NCBI GenBank assembly: GCA_017962085.1
Contig: JAGCWA010000014.1
Location: 62,001-126,000, forward strand
Length of the DNA stretch: 64,000 bases
Direction of reading: 5' to 3'
Origin: Paludibacteraceae bacterium
Lineage (GTDB): Bacteria > Bacteroidota > Bacteroidia > Bacteroidales > Paludibacteraceae
The translations under genes were made by a program, and so were the position numbers. Positions 55,094 to 63,905 of this stretch are shown piece by piece. Under the pieces are notes generated by a model. That model did not search any database, had not been told where the DNA came from, and saw nothing but the letters and a program-made list of their open reading frames with translations. Positions within the stretch are counted from its first letter, which is position 1; every line of letters begins with the position of its first letter.

Positions 55094-55930
55094 CTATCCG
55101 CCCACAAAAAACCCACAATCGGCACACAAAGGCTCCACGACCTCCCTTCTCCGGAAACCCTCCAAAAGATTCCGAGCCCGTTCCGACGCAATGATTTCAG
55201 GGAAGGGTTGGCTAAAAACATTTCCCAACGGGATGGAGCCATTCGCGTCAAGGCAACAAGGCACAACCGTCCCGTCGACCAAAATGGCCACATGATCCCT
55301 CATCGCATAACATATCCTATTTTGAATCTGCAAACGTTTCTCTCCCGGCCAGGTAAACCTTGCCGCATTCTGGAGGAAGACGTGGTCGGATAGTTTCTTG
55401 TTCCTGGAGGCAAAGGCATCCGACATATCCACCTGCCAAAAATCCGCCATGCAGGAAAGGCACAACTGATTAAAGCGGGAGATGGATCCACCCACCCGAT
55501 TCCATAGGCGAAGAGAAAAATAACTATCCGAAGACTTATCCTTCGCAAAAGCGAAAATCTCCTCCAAATACCGCTGCCACTGGGATTCCGGAATATTCTC
55601 CTCCGCATCATGCAAAGAAACATTAAACTGCCGGATAGAAGAGTTCAGCAACAACTCCCGACGGTGTTGGATCAAAGAACCGTTCGTGGTGAGGTTAACA
55701 TGGAAGCCTTGATCATGCGCTTCACGAAGCAGGAGGGCGAGCTGAGGATGGAGCAATGGTTCTCCCAAAACATGCAGGTAGATATAATCCGTATAGGGTT
55801 TAATAGAAAAAAGTATCGCCGAAAAATCTTCCGGCGATACAAATTTCTTATCCCTATCCGATGCGCAGCAAAAACTGCAATTGAAATTACATCGGTTGGT
55901 TATTTCAACATAAACTTTTTTGAAACGCAT
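55094..55930 (-). CDS. radical SAM / SPASM-domain protein
   Basis: This 278-residue enzyme has the [4Fe-4S]-SAM motif CxxxCxxC as CNFNCSFC at about residues 13-20, followed by LHVLGEPLLHP, in which GEP is the SAM-binding strand. The C-terminal part has CYAMRDHVAILVDGTVVPCC and LCADCGFF, a SPASM-like arrangement that would bind an auxiliary cluster. SPASM enzymes often modify peptides or mature enzymes, but no precursor peptide gene is visible. I chose the ATG at 55930; the frame reaches to 55990 but that overlaps the upstream gene. It starts 5 bases after the stop of the OMP gene, so the two are co-transcribed. Confidence 0.8.
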   Translation of the reverse strand: MRFKKVYVEITNRCNFNCSFCCASDRDKKFVSPEDFSAILFSIKPYTDYIYLHVLGEPLLHPQLALLLREAHDQGFHVNLTTNGSLIQHRRELLLNSSIRQFNVSLHDAEENIPESQWQRYLEEIFAFAKDKSSDSYFSLRLWNRVGGSISRFNQLCLSCMADFWQVDMSDAFASRNKKLSDHVFLQNAARFTWPGEKRLQIQNRICYAMRDHVAILVDGTVVPCCLDANGSIPLGNVFSQPFPEIIASERARNLLEGFRRREVVEPLCADCGFFVGG

Positions 55931-55935
55931 TCCGA

Positions 55936-56676
55936 TTATGGATTGTACTCCAAGATACCAGTGTTGTAAGCGCGCTTGATACCCTTCCAATACTGGAACT
56001 TATAACCCACGGAGAAGTTCAAACCAGTGGACTTGGAAGTAGACAGGCCTTGGGAGAAGCCCAAGTTCAGATACAAACCGCTCGCCACGTTCTGGAATTC
56101 GTAAGCGACCCTCACGGTAGGACCCCAGTCAAACTCGTCGAGGATACCGCCGACACCGAAAGTATTGCGCTCCGTCTTGTCGCTCTTTCCGCAAACACCG
56201 CCAGCGAAGAAGACACCCAAACCTGGAGACAACTGGCCTGGACCTACGTTCATGATATTGTAATACAAGACAACTGGGATTTTGATGTATCCGGCAGTAT
56301 ACTTTTCGGTAACCGTATCACCGACCACTTCGCCCAAATAATTTCCCTCTTCATCATAACTAGGCAAAACGAGAGGCGCAGTGACCGTAGAACCCTCCAA
56401 TTGGAAAAGGACCTCCGGCTGAATCGACCAATGTTTTTCAATGATGATATCCATCAACGCACCTGCATGGAAACCAGGTCTGACGCTCGCATCGTTTATA
56501 TTAGCCGTCGCAGCGATCATGTCAGGAGATACGCCATAACTTGGCATCAAATCACCGTTCCACTTCGTCATATTAAAACCGCCTTCCAAACCGAAACGGA
56601 CTTTAACATCCTTCTCCGCAAAAATATTCGACGTGAACAGAAGCAACGTCGCAAGCGCAAAAACAATCTTTTTCAT
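55936..56676 (-). CDS. PorT-like outer-membrane beta-barrel protein
   Basis: This 246-residue protein has a signal peptide of about 20 residues (ending SNIFAEK). The rest fits the OMP_b-brl_2/PorT family: EGGFNMTKWNG near the first strand, WSIQPEVLFQLEG, YIKIPVVLYYN and GLGVFFAGGV. Proteins of this type are common Bacteroidetes outer-membrane barrels. A true PorT role in T9SS is not supported by context. A minus-strand promoter lies at 56730-56759. The gene is followed by the radical SAM gene with a 5-base gap, an unusual pairing. Confidence 0.78.
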   Translation of the reverse strand: MKKIVFALATLLLFTSNIFAEKDVKVRFGLEGGFNMTKWNGDLMPSYGVSPDMIAATANINDASVRPGFHAGALMDIIIEKHWSIQPEVLFQLEGSTVTAPLVLPSYDEEGNYLGEVVGDTVTEKYTAGYIKIPVVLYYNIMNVGPGQLSPGLGVFFAGGVCGKSDKTERNTFGVGGILDEFDWGPTVRVAYEFQNVASGLYLNLGFSQGLSTSKSTGLNFSVGYKFQYWKGIKRAYNTGILEYNP

Positions 56677-56729
56677 GGACTATAACACAAATTACTTTTT
56701 TACTACACCAGAAAATCTTCTGAATGCGA

Positions 56730-56759
56730 CAAAGTTATTTAAAATTCGTTAATATCAAA
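56730..56759 (-). promoter_or_regulatory. promoter of the OMP-radical SAM operon
   Basis: On the minus strand TTTG (56756-56759) and TAACTTTG (56730-56737) are separated by 18 bases, close to the TTTG-N19-TAnnTTTG consensus. The leader is about 50 bases. Confidence 0.6.
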
Positions 56760-56829
56760 TAAAAACGATGACGTTTTTTTTCTAAATAGTGAAAAAAACA
56801 CCCTAATATTGCCCCAAATTAAAGAATCC

Positions 56830-56855
56830 GCCCTTCCGAACCAATTCGGAAGGGC
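56830..56855 (-). terminator. terminator after ahcY
   Basis: GCCCTTCCGAA and TTCGGAAGGGC form an 11-bp perfect stem with a 4-base loop (CCAA), 16 bases after the ahcY stop. The minus-strand tail is only moderately T-rich. Confidence 0.72.
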
Positions 56856-56870
56856 AGGAAAACACACTCA

Positions 56871-58289
56871 TCAATATCTATACAGGTCGGATTTGTACGG
56901 TCCATCGACAGAGACGCCGATATATGCGGCCTGCGCTGGCGTCAACTTCGTCAACTTGGCTCCGATCTTAGCGAGGTGCAGTCTGGCGACCTCCTCGTCC
57001 AACGCCTTCGGCAAGCAATAAACGCCCACCTCATATTTCTTCGTGAACAGCTCAATTTGCGCCAACGTCTGGTTGGTGAACGAATTACTCATCACGAACG
57101 AAGGATGGCCCGTGGCGCAGCCCAAATTAACGAGACGGCCCTCCGCCAATAGTATAATCGAATGTCCATCTGGGAAGAAGAACTGATCCACCTGAGGTTT
57201 GATGTTCCTACGTTGGATGCCAGGATACTTCTTCAATTTCTCCACCTGTATCTCGCTGTCGAAATGGCCAATGTTGCAGACGATGGCCGAGTTTTTCATC
57301 TTCTCCATGTGCTCCACCGTGATGATGTCCACGTTACCCGTCGTGGTGACATAGATATCTCCGATCGGGAGCGCATCCTCGACGGTAACCACCTCATAGC
57401 CCTCCATCGCGGCCTGCAAAGCGCAGATAGGGTCTATCTCGGTAATCAACACGCGCGCACCGTAGTAACGCATGGAATGGGCGCAACCTTTTCCGACATC
57501 GCCATATCCACAAACGACAACCACCTTGCCGGCCACCATAATATCCGTAGCGCGTTTGATACCATCCGCCAAAGACTCGCGGCAACCATACAAGTTGTCG
57601 AACTTAGACTTCGTGACGGAGTCGTTCACGTTGAACGCAGGGATGCGGAGCTTTCCCTCCTTCTCCATCTGATAGAGGCGATGCACACCCGTCGTTGTCT
57701 CCTCGGAGACACCCTTTATCGTAGGAAGCATTCTATTAAAGAACTTATCATCCACCTTACGGATAGCCTTCAATGCATTGAGCAATTCGACTTCATCCTC
57801 ACTCTCCGCCTTACGGTCCAACACAGAAGGATCATCCTCCCCGTTCGCACCCAAATGGATCATCAAAGTAGCGTCGCCACCATCATCCACAATCATATTC
57901 GGTCCCTTCCCGTCGCCGAAGTTCAGGGCCTGCAACGTACACCACCAATAATCCGCGAGAGTCTCGCCCTTCCAAGCGAAGACTGGCACACCAGCCGCCG
58001 CGATGGCCGCCGCGGCATGATCTTGCGTGGAGAATATATTACAACTAGCCCAACGGACCTGCGCTCCCAACTCGACCAACGTCTCGATCAAGACCGCCGT
58101 CTGGATGGTCATGTGCAAAGAACCCGAGATACGGGCACCTTTCAGCGGTTTCTGCTTACCATATTTTTCACGAAGAGCCATCAAACCAGGCATTTCAATC
58201 TCCGCCAATTCGATCTCCTTACGACCGAAATCAGCCAAATTAATGTCCGCCACCTTATACGGGAGGGACGAAAATAAAGAATCGCTCAT
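56871..58289 (-). CDS. ahcY: S-adenosylhomocysteine hydrolase
   Basis: This enzyme hydrolyses S-adenosylhomocysteine, the product of methyltransferases such as RsmA, to adenosine and homocysteine and so maintains methylation capacity. The 472-residue protein has the SAHH signatures: [20 protein letters not shown] near the N-terminus, [20 protein letters not shown] (substrate contacts), the NAD-binding loop [17 protein letters not shown] and the C-terminal SDLYRY that reaches into the neighbouring subunit. It is a single gene with a -7 element at 58389-58396 and its own terminator. Confidence 0.96.
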   Translation of the reverse strand: MSDSLFSSLPYKVADINLADFGRKEIELAEIEMPGLMALREKYGKQKPLKGARISGSLHMTIQTAVLIETLVELGAQVRWASCNIFSTQDHAAAAIAAAGVPVFAWKGETLADYWWCTLQALNFGDGKGPNMIVDDGGDATLMIHLGANGEDDPSVLDRKAESEDEVELLNALKAIRKVDDKFFNRMLPTIKGVSEETTTGVHRLYQMEKEGKLRIPAFNVNDSVTKSKFDNLYGCRESLADGIKRATDIMVAGKVVVVCGYGDVGKGCAHSMRYYGARVLITEIDPICALQAAMEGYEVVTVEDALPIGDIYVTTTGNVDIITVEHMEKMKNSAIVCNIGHFDSEIQVEKLKKYPGIQRRNIKPQVDQFFFPDGHSIILLAEGRLVNLGCATGHPSFVMSNSFTNQTLAQIELFTKKYEVGVYCLPKALDEEVARLHLAKIGAKLTKLTPAQAAYIGVSVDGPYKSDLYRY

Positions 58290-58290
58290 A

Positions 58291-58324
58291 TTTACTATTT
58301 TACAATTTACGATTTACTATTTAT
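58291..58324 (-). repeat. A/T-rich intergenic repeat upstream of ahcY
   Basis: Contains the inverted copy (58306-58323) of the 18-base string found at 51504-51521. It lies in the predicted 5' leader of ahcY. Confidence 0.5.
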
Positions 58325-58388
58325 CACACACTAACAACAAAACGATCTGGCGGAAGCTTATATACCAGCCCAAATTGTTAACACGATA

Positions 58389-58396
58389 CAAATATA
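58389..58396 (-). promoter_or_regulatory. -7 element for ahcY
   Basis: The minus strand reads TATATTTG (TAnnTTTG). A leader of about 90 bases including the A/T repeat follows. Confidence 0.55.
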
Positions 58397-58491
58397 GGCG
58401 ATTTATGAAAGCCATGGAACATCCGTCAGTGTTTTTCGCACATTTAGAAAGACATTCTTTCCATTTTTTAACATTAGCACACACCGCAACC

Positions 58492-58521
58492 GTTGCGAAT
58501 AGAAAAAAAACATTAACTTTG
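58492..58521 (+). promoter_or_regulatory. promoter of the thioredoxin-rfb operon
   Basis: GTTG at 58492-58495 and TAACTTTG at 58514-58521 are separated by 18 bases, close to the Bacteroidetes consensus. The ATG at 58575 follows about 53 bases later. Confidence 0.6.
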
Positions 58522-58574
58522 CAAAATAAAGAGATAGTCAACCACGATAAAAAACAAGAAAAATTATATTCGAA

Positions 58575-59066
58575 ATGGGAACAAAAAATTTTTTAAGGAC
58601 ATCGATTTTGTGTCTTCTTTTGGGATTGTCTTCATGCTTGTACGCTGGTGATGGGAACAACAGCAGCAAGGGTAAGGAGAAGCAAAAGACAGAGCAGAAG
58701 TCGTTGGTGAAGCACTTGAACCGCGAAGAATTCAAGAAATTGGTCGTTAACGTGGACGCCGAAGGTTGGAATTATTTGGGAGACAAACCTTGTGTTCTTG
58801 ACTTCTATGCCAACTGGTGTGGTCCGTGCAGGATGATTTCTCCTTTCCTTGACGATTTGTCGAAGGAGTACAAAGACCAAATATACATCTACAAGATCAA
58901 CATCGACGAGGAGAAAGAATTAGCGAGGTATTTCGGTGCAAGCAGCATTCCGTTGCTCATCTTCATTCCAAAAGAGGGACAACCACAGGCAAGCAGAGGA
59001 GCGCTTCCTAAAGACGAGATCAAGAATGCCATCAACACCGTGCTTTTGGCGAACAAGAAAAAATAA
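58575..59066 (+). CDS. thioredoxin-fold lipoprotein
   Basis: This 163-residue protein has a signal sequence that ends in the lipobox LSSC (Cys21), so it is probably a lipoprotein in the periplasm. A charged linker of about 25 residues follows, and then a thioredoxin domain with the active site WCGPC at residues 81-85 and the cis-proline in SSIPLLIF. It should reduce or exchange disulfides of envelope proteins. Secreted Cys-rich proteins such as the one at 51596 would be plausible clients, though that link is inference. It is 7 bases upstream of rfbA, so it is co-transcribed with the dTDP-rhamnose genes. Confidence 0.85.
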   Translation: MGTKNFLRTSILCLLLGLSSCLYAGDGNNSSKGKEKQKTEQKSLVKHLNREEFKKLVVNVDAEGWNYLGDKPCVLDFYANWCGPCRMISPFLDDLSKEYKDQIYIYKINIDEEKELARYFGASSIPLLIFIPKEGQPQASRGALPKDEIKNAINTVLLANKKK

Positions 59067-59073
59067 AAGATTA

Positions 59074-59939
<866 letters not shown>

Positions 59940-59943
<4 letters not shown>

Positions 59944-60488
59944 TTTTTACAGAACAGGAAATCAAAGGAGTATGGGTCATCGAACCCAAAGTCTTTGCTG
60001 ACAGCAGAGGATACTTCATGGAAGCTTTCAAACAAAAAGAGTTTGAGGAGCACATCGGGAAAATCGACTTTGTCCAAGACAATGAATCCAAGTCCTCCTA
60101 TGGTGTACTCAGAGGTCTCCACTACCAAAAAGGGGAATTCTCTCAAGCGAAATTGGTACGTGTCATCAAAGGCGAAGTCATCGACGTGGCTGTGGACATC
60201 AGGAAAAGCTCACCGACATTCGGCAAGCATGTCGCGGTTTTACTCAGCGAAGAGAACAAAAAACAACTCTTCATCCCAAGAGGTTTCGCCCACGGTTTTC
60301 TGGTGAAAAGCCAAGAAGCCATATTCACATACAAAGTGGACAACGTATATGCCCCACAAGCTGACGCCGGCATCATGTTCAATGATCCTGCCATCGGCAT
60401 CAAATGGGACATCCCCGCTGAGCAAATGCTTCTCTCGGAGAAGGACAAGAAACATCCTCTCCTCCAAGACGCTGAAGTATTCGATTAA
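59940..60488 (+). CDS. rfbC: dTDP-4-dehydrorhamnose 3,5-epimerase
   Basis: RfbC epimerises C3 and C5 of dTDP-4-keto-6-deoxyglucose. This 182-residue cupin-fold protein has GVLRGLHYQ with the catalytic His, AVDIRKSSPTFG with the conserved Asp and FIPRGFAHGFLV with a second His. It is complete. The start overlaps the rfbA stop, and rfbD begins 76 bases after its own stop. Confidence 0.95.
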
Positions 60489-60564
60489 GAGGGTTTTCGA
60501 GTGACATTTAATCTCTATAACTAAAATGGTGGGGAGGTCCCCATCTCAAGAAGGAACATCGAAA

Positions 60565-61416
60565 ATGAATATATTGGTCACTGGCGCCAACGGACAACTA
60601 GGCAACTCCGTGCGCAAAATCGCTGACAATTACAAACAGCACCATTTCCTTTACACCGATATGCCGGAGGTTGACATCACCGACCTCCATCTGTTGGAGG
60701 ATTTGGTGAAAAAAGAAAATATCGGAGCCATTATCAATTGCGCCGCATTCACCGCAGTGGACAAAGCGGAAAGCTGCGAGGAATTAGCCGCAAGGATTAA
60801 CGTGGACGGTCCGAAGAACCTCGCCCTCGCGGCGAAAAGCGTAGGCGCGAAACTCGTCCACATCTCCACGGACTATGTATTCGACGGGAAGTCCTGCCTT
60901 CCTTTGAAGGAGACGGACCCTACCCAACCCATCGGTGTCTACGGCAAGACCAAACGCCAAGGGGAAATCGAGGTGGAAAAGACAGGATGCGACGCCATCG
61001 TCATCCGTACAGCCTGGCTGTACAGCGAGTACGGCAACAACTTCGTCAAGACAATGCTCCGCTTAGGGAAAGAGAGGGAGTCGCTCAACGTCGTGTACGA
61101 TCAGGTGGGAACGCCTACCTATGCGACCGACTTGGCCTATGCCATCATGGTACTCCTGGAGAAAGGGTTCAATGGATTCAACACCTACCACTTCTCCAAC
61201 GAAGGCGTAATCAGCTGGTTTGATTTCACGAAGGCGATTTTCGAGATCGCGGGACTAAAGACAAAGGTGAACGCCATCGAGAGTTTCGAATACCCTACCG
61301 CAGCGGAAAGACCCGCCTATAGCGTGCTGAACAAGCGGAAGATCAAGGAGGCAGGCGTAAGCGTTCCCTACTGGAAGGATTCCCTGGTACAGTGCATAAA
61401 ACTGCTAGAGAATTAA
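60565..61416 (+). CDS. rfbD: dTDP-4-dehydrorhamnose reductase
   Basis: RfbD uses NAD(P)H to reduce dTDP-4-keto-L-rhamnose to dTDP-L-rhamnose. This 283-residue extended SDR has the cofactor loop VTGANGQLG, the STDYVFDG motif with catalytic Thr, GVYGKTKRQGE (YxxxK) and RTAWLYSEYGNNFV. The frame reaches back to 60526, but the ATG at 60565 gives the normal start MNILVTGANG. The pathway's rfbB (4,6-dehydratase) is missing from this cluster and from the window, so it must lie elsewhere. Confidence 0.95.
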   Translation: MNILVTGANGQLGNSVRKIADNYKQHHFLYTDMPEVDITDLHLLEDLVKKENIGAIINCAAFTAVDKAESCEELAARINVDGPKNLALAAKSVGAKLVHISTDYVFDGKSCLPLKETDPTQPIGVYGKTKRQGEIEVEKTGCDAIVIRTAWLYSEYGNNFVKTMLRLGKERESLNVVYDQVGTPTYATDLAYAIMVLLEKGFNGFNTYHFSNEGVISWFDFTKAIFEIAGLKTKVNAIESFEYPTAAERPAYSVLNKRKIKEAGVSVPYWKDSLVQCIKLLEN

Positions 61417-61490
61417 GAAACGGCAGTTCGACGAAGTCAATTATGAGTTAAGAATTAAGAATTATAATTCTTTGCTTGAGAGATAAGACA

Positions 61491-61529
61491 AGGGAGGCTG
61501 GATACCGTTGGGCATCCAGCCTCCCTTTT
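61491..61529. terminator. terminator between rfbD and the NlpC/P60 gene
   Basis: AGGGAGGCTGGAT and ATCCAGCCTCCCT form a 13-bp stem with a 10-base loop followed by TTT. It separates two convergent genes. Confidence 0.85.
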
Positions 61530-61551
61530 AGGTCTATCGCCACATGGACAA

Positions 61552-62316
61552 TCAATACTGCACCTGTGCGGCGGATACGAACGTTTTCTTGTAGTAGTTG
61601 CTTCCCATATCGGCGATTGTCACACCCTTCGAAGAACTAACAATTACGAACTTATTATCCTTCAGATAAATACCCGCATAATTAGGTTTCTCATCCGTCT
61701 TTCCGTCAGGGCGGAAGAAGACAAGGTCGCCCGCCTTCGCATCAGAAAGCGGGATGGTTTTGCATTTGTCATAGATTTCGCACGTACGACGAGGCAGTTT
61801 TTTGTCATACACTGTTTGGTAAACACTGCATATGAAGCCGGAGCAGTCCGCCCCGCTCTTATCATTCCCCGCCGAGAGGTAAGGAGTACCCAACCATGTA
61901 ACCACCTCAGCGAACAATTCACGGTCATCACTCGAAGTCACCGTGAAACCAAACTTCTCGGAGAAGCTGGACAAGTCCGCATCAGAGACATCCGAAGAGA
62001 CAGCGTTTCCGGCAGGAGCATCGTTCGAAGCAACTGGCTGAGGTTCATCAGTGACAATATCAACTACTTCCTCCTGCTGAACAGGTTCGTCCACCACAAA
62101 GCTAGGGGCTTCCTCTGGCGGTTCAGGACTCGGCGTCTCTTCTGCGACTTGTGGTTCTTGAACTTCCGTCAGATTTGTATCAGCATTTTTTTGCTCCTCC
62201 GACGAATTGATAGACTCGATAGCTGCCTTGGATGCCTCCGCCGCCTTATTCTTACTGTCCGAACAAGCCGTCAACAACATGCATCCTCCAAAAAATAATA
62301 CAATAATACTCCTCAT
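61552..62316 (-). CDS. lipoprotein with a degenerate NlpC/P60 domain
   Basis: This 254-residue protein has a lipoprotein signal with the lipobox LTAC (Cys18). A low-complexity linker rich in Glu, Pro, Val and Ala covers about residues 30-110. A C-terminal NlpC/P60 domain covers about 132-254. Cys158 in GADCSGFICSVY aligns with the catalytic cysteine, but the positions of both histidines of the usual triad are Tyr213 (NYAGIY) and Ile225 (FVIVSS). A normal NlpC/P60 peptidase cuts peptidoglycan peptides; this one may be inactive and serve as a binding protein. The frame extends to 62466, but the ATG at 62316 gives the lipoprotein signal. Confidence 0.82.
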   Translation of the reverse strand: MRSIIVLFFGGCMLLTACSDSKNKAAEASKAAIESINSSEEQKNADTNLTEVQEPQVAEETPSPEPPEEAPSFVVDEPVQQEEVVDIVTDEPQPVASNDAPAGNAVSSDVSDADLSSFSEKFGFTVTSSDDRELFAEVVTWLGTPYLSAGNDKSGADCSGFICSVYQTVYDKKLPRRTCEIYDKCKTIPLSDAKAGDLVFFRPDGKTDEKPNYAGIYLKDNKFVIVSSSKGVTIADMGSNYYKKTFVSAAQVQY

Positions 62317-62525
62317 ATCTTCCCGGTTTTCTAAATGATTCAATCCAAACAAACACATATCGAACCACACTAAAGCGATTTCGACATTAACAAATATATA
62401 AAAAATAGGAGAAAAAAACAAGCGTTTAGCCCAAACATTTCGGTCGGACTCACCAAAAACAAGCACATATCAAAGGAGAAGAAAAGAAAAAACTGGAACC
62501 CAAAAGGATGGATTCCAGCAGCCTG

Positions 62526-62599
62526 TGACCCCGGCGGGATTCTAACCCACGATCTTCAGAACCGGAATCTGACGTTCTATACAGCTGAACTACGGGGCC
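62526..62599 (-). tRNA. tRNA-Arg (anticodon CCG)
   Basis: The 74-base cloverleaf on the minus strand folds as 7-bp acceptor (GGCCCCG/CGGGGTC), D arm GTTC/GAAC, anticodon stem TCAGA/TCTGA around the loop TTCCGGT (anticodon CCG) and T stem GTGGG/CCCGC. The discriminator base is A. CCA is not encoded, so it must be added after transcription. The T loop is TTAGAAT with A in place of C56, and the D loop has G18-T19 in place of G18-G19. Confidence 0.92.
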
Positions 62600-62764
62600 A
62601 TTCCGTTTCGCAGTGCAAATTTACATCTTTTTCGCTAAAAAACAATCATTCGTCCACCTCTTTAATCGAAAAATAACTTTTTGACATTCAACGGAACGAT
62701 TCGCTATCATTTTCACATCCATATCATCTATTTTGCATATTTTTTGTACGAATTTGATTCTATA

Positions 62765-62796
62765 TTTGTCGATTTTTGTAAACTTTACTATATTTG
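62765..62796 (+). promoter_or_regulatory. consensus promoter of asnA
   Basis: TTTG at 62765-62768, a 20-base spacer and TATATTTG at 62789-62796 match the Bacteroidetes consensus exactly. The ATG at 62818 follows 21 bases later. Confidence 0.78.
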
Positions 62797-62817
62797 CAAT
62801 AAAATAGAATACAGATC

Positions 62818-63855
62818 ATGAGTTATCTAAGAATTCCGAAGGTTTACAAACCTCTGATAGATGCCAGGGAGACAGAACTCGGCATCAAGAAAATAAAGGA
62901 CTTCTTCCAAGGAAGTCTATCCGCAGAATTAAGGTTGAGGAGGGTCACCGCCCCTCTTTTCGTGTTAAAAGGCCAAGGCATCAACGATGACCTCAACGGA
63001 GTGGAACGGGCCGTGTCATTCCCTATCAAGGATTTAGGCGACCAGAAGGCGGAAGTGGTCCACTCATTGGCGAAGTGGAAAAGAATGATGTTGGGCGAAT
63101 ACCACATCGAGCCAGGCTACGGACTATACACCGACATGAACGCGATCCGTTCGGACGAGGAGCTCGGCAACCTGCACTCGCTCTACGTGGATCAATGGGA
63201 CTGGGAAAGAACCATGACAGCGGAGGAGAGAAACATAGACTTCCTGAAAAGCATCGTGAACCGTATCTATTCCGTAATGGTACGCACAGAATACGTGGTG
63301 TACGAAATGTACCCAAGCATCAAGCCGATGTTGCCTGAAAAGATTTTCTTCATCCATGCGGAGAAACTTCGCCAAATGTACCCTACCCTAACCCCGAAAG
63401 AGCGTGAAAACGAAATCGTAAAGAAATACGGCGCAGTATTCGTGATGGGCGTCGGCGGTCCATTGGGTGACGGAGAGCGCCACGACGGAAGAGCTCCGGA
63501 CTACGACGACTGGACCACACCGGGAGAGGATGGACTTCCAGGCTTGAACGGAGACATCCTGGTTTGGAACAGCGTATTAGAGCAATCAATGGAGTTGTCT
63601 TCCATGGGTATCCGCGTCAACAAAGAGGCTTTGCTTAAGCAGTTGGAAATGACGGGACAGGAGCAAAGGAAGGAACTCTACTTCCACAAGAGATTGCTGG
63701 AAGGTTCGTTGCCACTCTCCATCGGAGGAGGTATCGGACAATCAAGGCTCTGCATGTTCTTCCTCAGAAAAGCCCATGTCGGAGAGATCCAGGCAAGCAT
63801 CTGGCCGGAGGATATGCGCCAAGAGTGCGCTAAGCACAACATCCATCTCATCTAA
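62818..63855 (+). CDS. asnA: aspartate-ammonia ligase (asparagine synthetase A)
   Basis: AsnA makes asparagine from aspartate, ammonia and ATP. This 345-residue cytosolic enzyme is of the class II aminoacyl-tRNA-synthetase fold, and its motifs AVSFPIKDLGD, HSLAKWKRMML, YGLYTDMNAIR and YVDQWDWER match AsnA closely. GGGIGQSRLCMFFL near the C-terminus is the ATP-binding motif 3-like region. It has its own consensus promoter. The length is slightly above that of the E. coli enzyme. Confidence 0.95.
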   Translation: MSYLRIPKVYKPLIDARETELGIKKIKDFFQGSLSAELRLRRVTAPLFVLKGQGINDDLNGVERAVSFPIKDLGDQKAEVVHSLAKWKRMMLGEYHIEPGYGLYTDMNAIRSDEELGNLHSLYVDQWDWERTMTAEERNIDFLKSIVNRIYSVMVRTEYVVYEMYPSIKPMLPEKIFFIHAEKLRQMYPTLTPKERENEIVKKYGAVFVMGVGGPLGDGERHDGRAPDYDDWTTPGEDGLPGLNGDILVWNSVLEQSMELSSMGIRVNKEALLKQLEMTGQEQRKELYFHKRLLEGSLPLSIGGGIGQSRLCMFFLRKAHVGEIQASIWPEDMRQECAKHNIHLI

Positions 63856-63905
63856 CAGATGAGGTGAAGACTGACGAATTTATAAACAGATAATAACGCA
63901 CAGAA

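Noticed and set aside
56760-56782. Small hairpin AAAAACG-ATGA-CGTTTTT upstream of the OMP gene, considered as a terminator
   Set aside because: It lies in the promoter region at the far side of both neighbouring terminators, and the stem is almost entirely A/T.
57162-58277. 371-residue plus-strand frame opposite ahcY
   Set aside because: Antisense to a complete, highly conserved SAHH gene; the composition is typical of a shadow frame.
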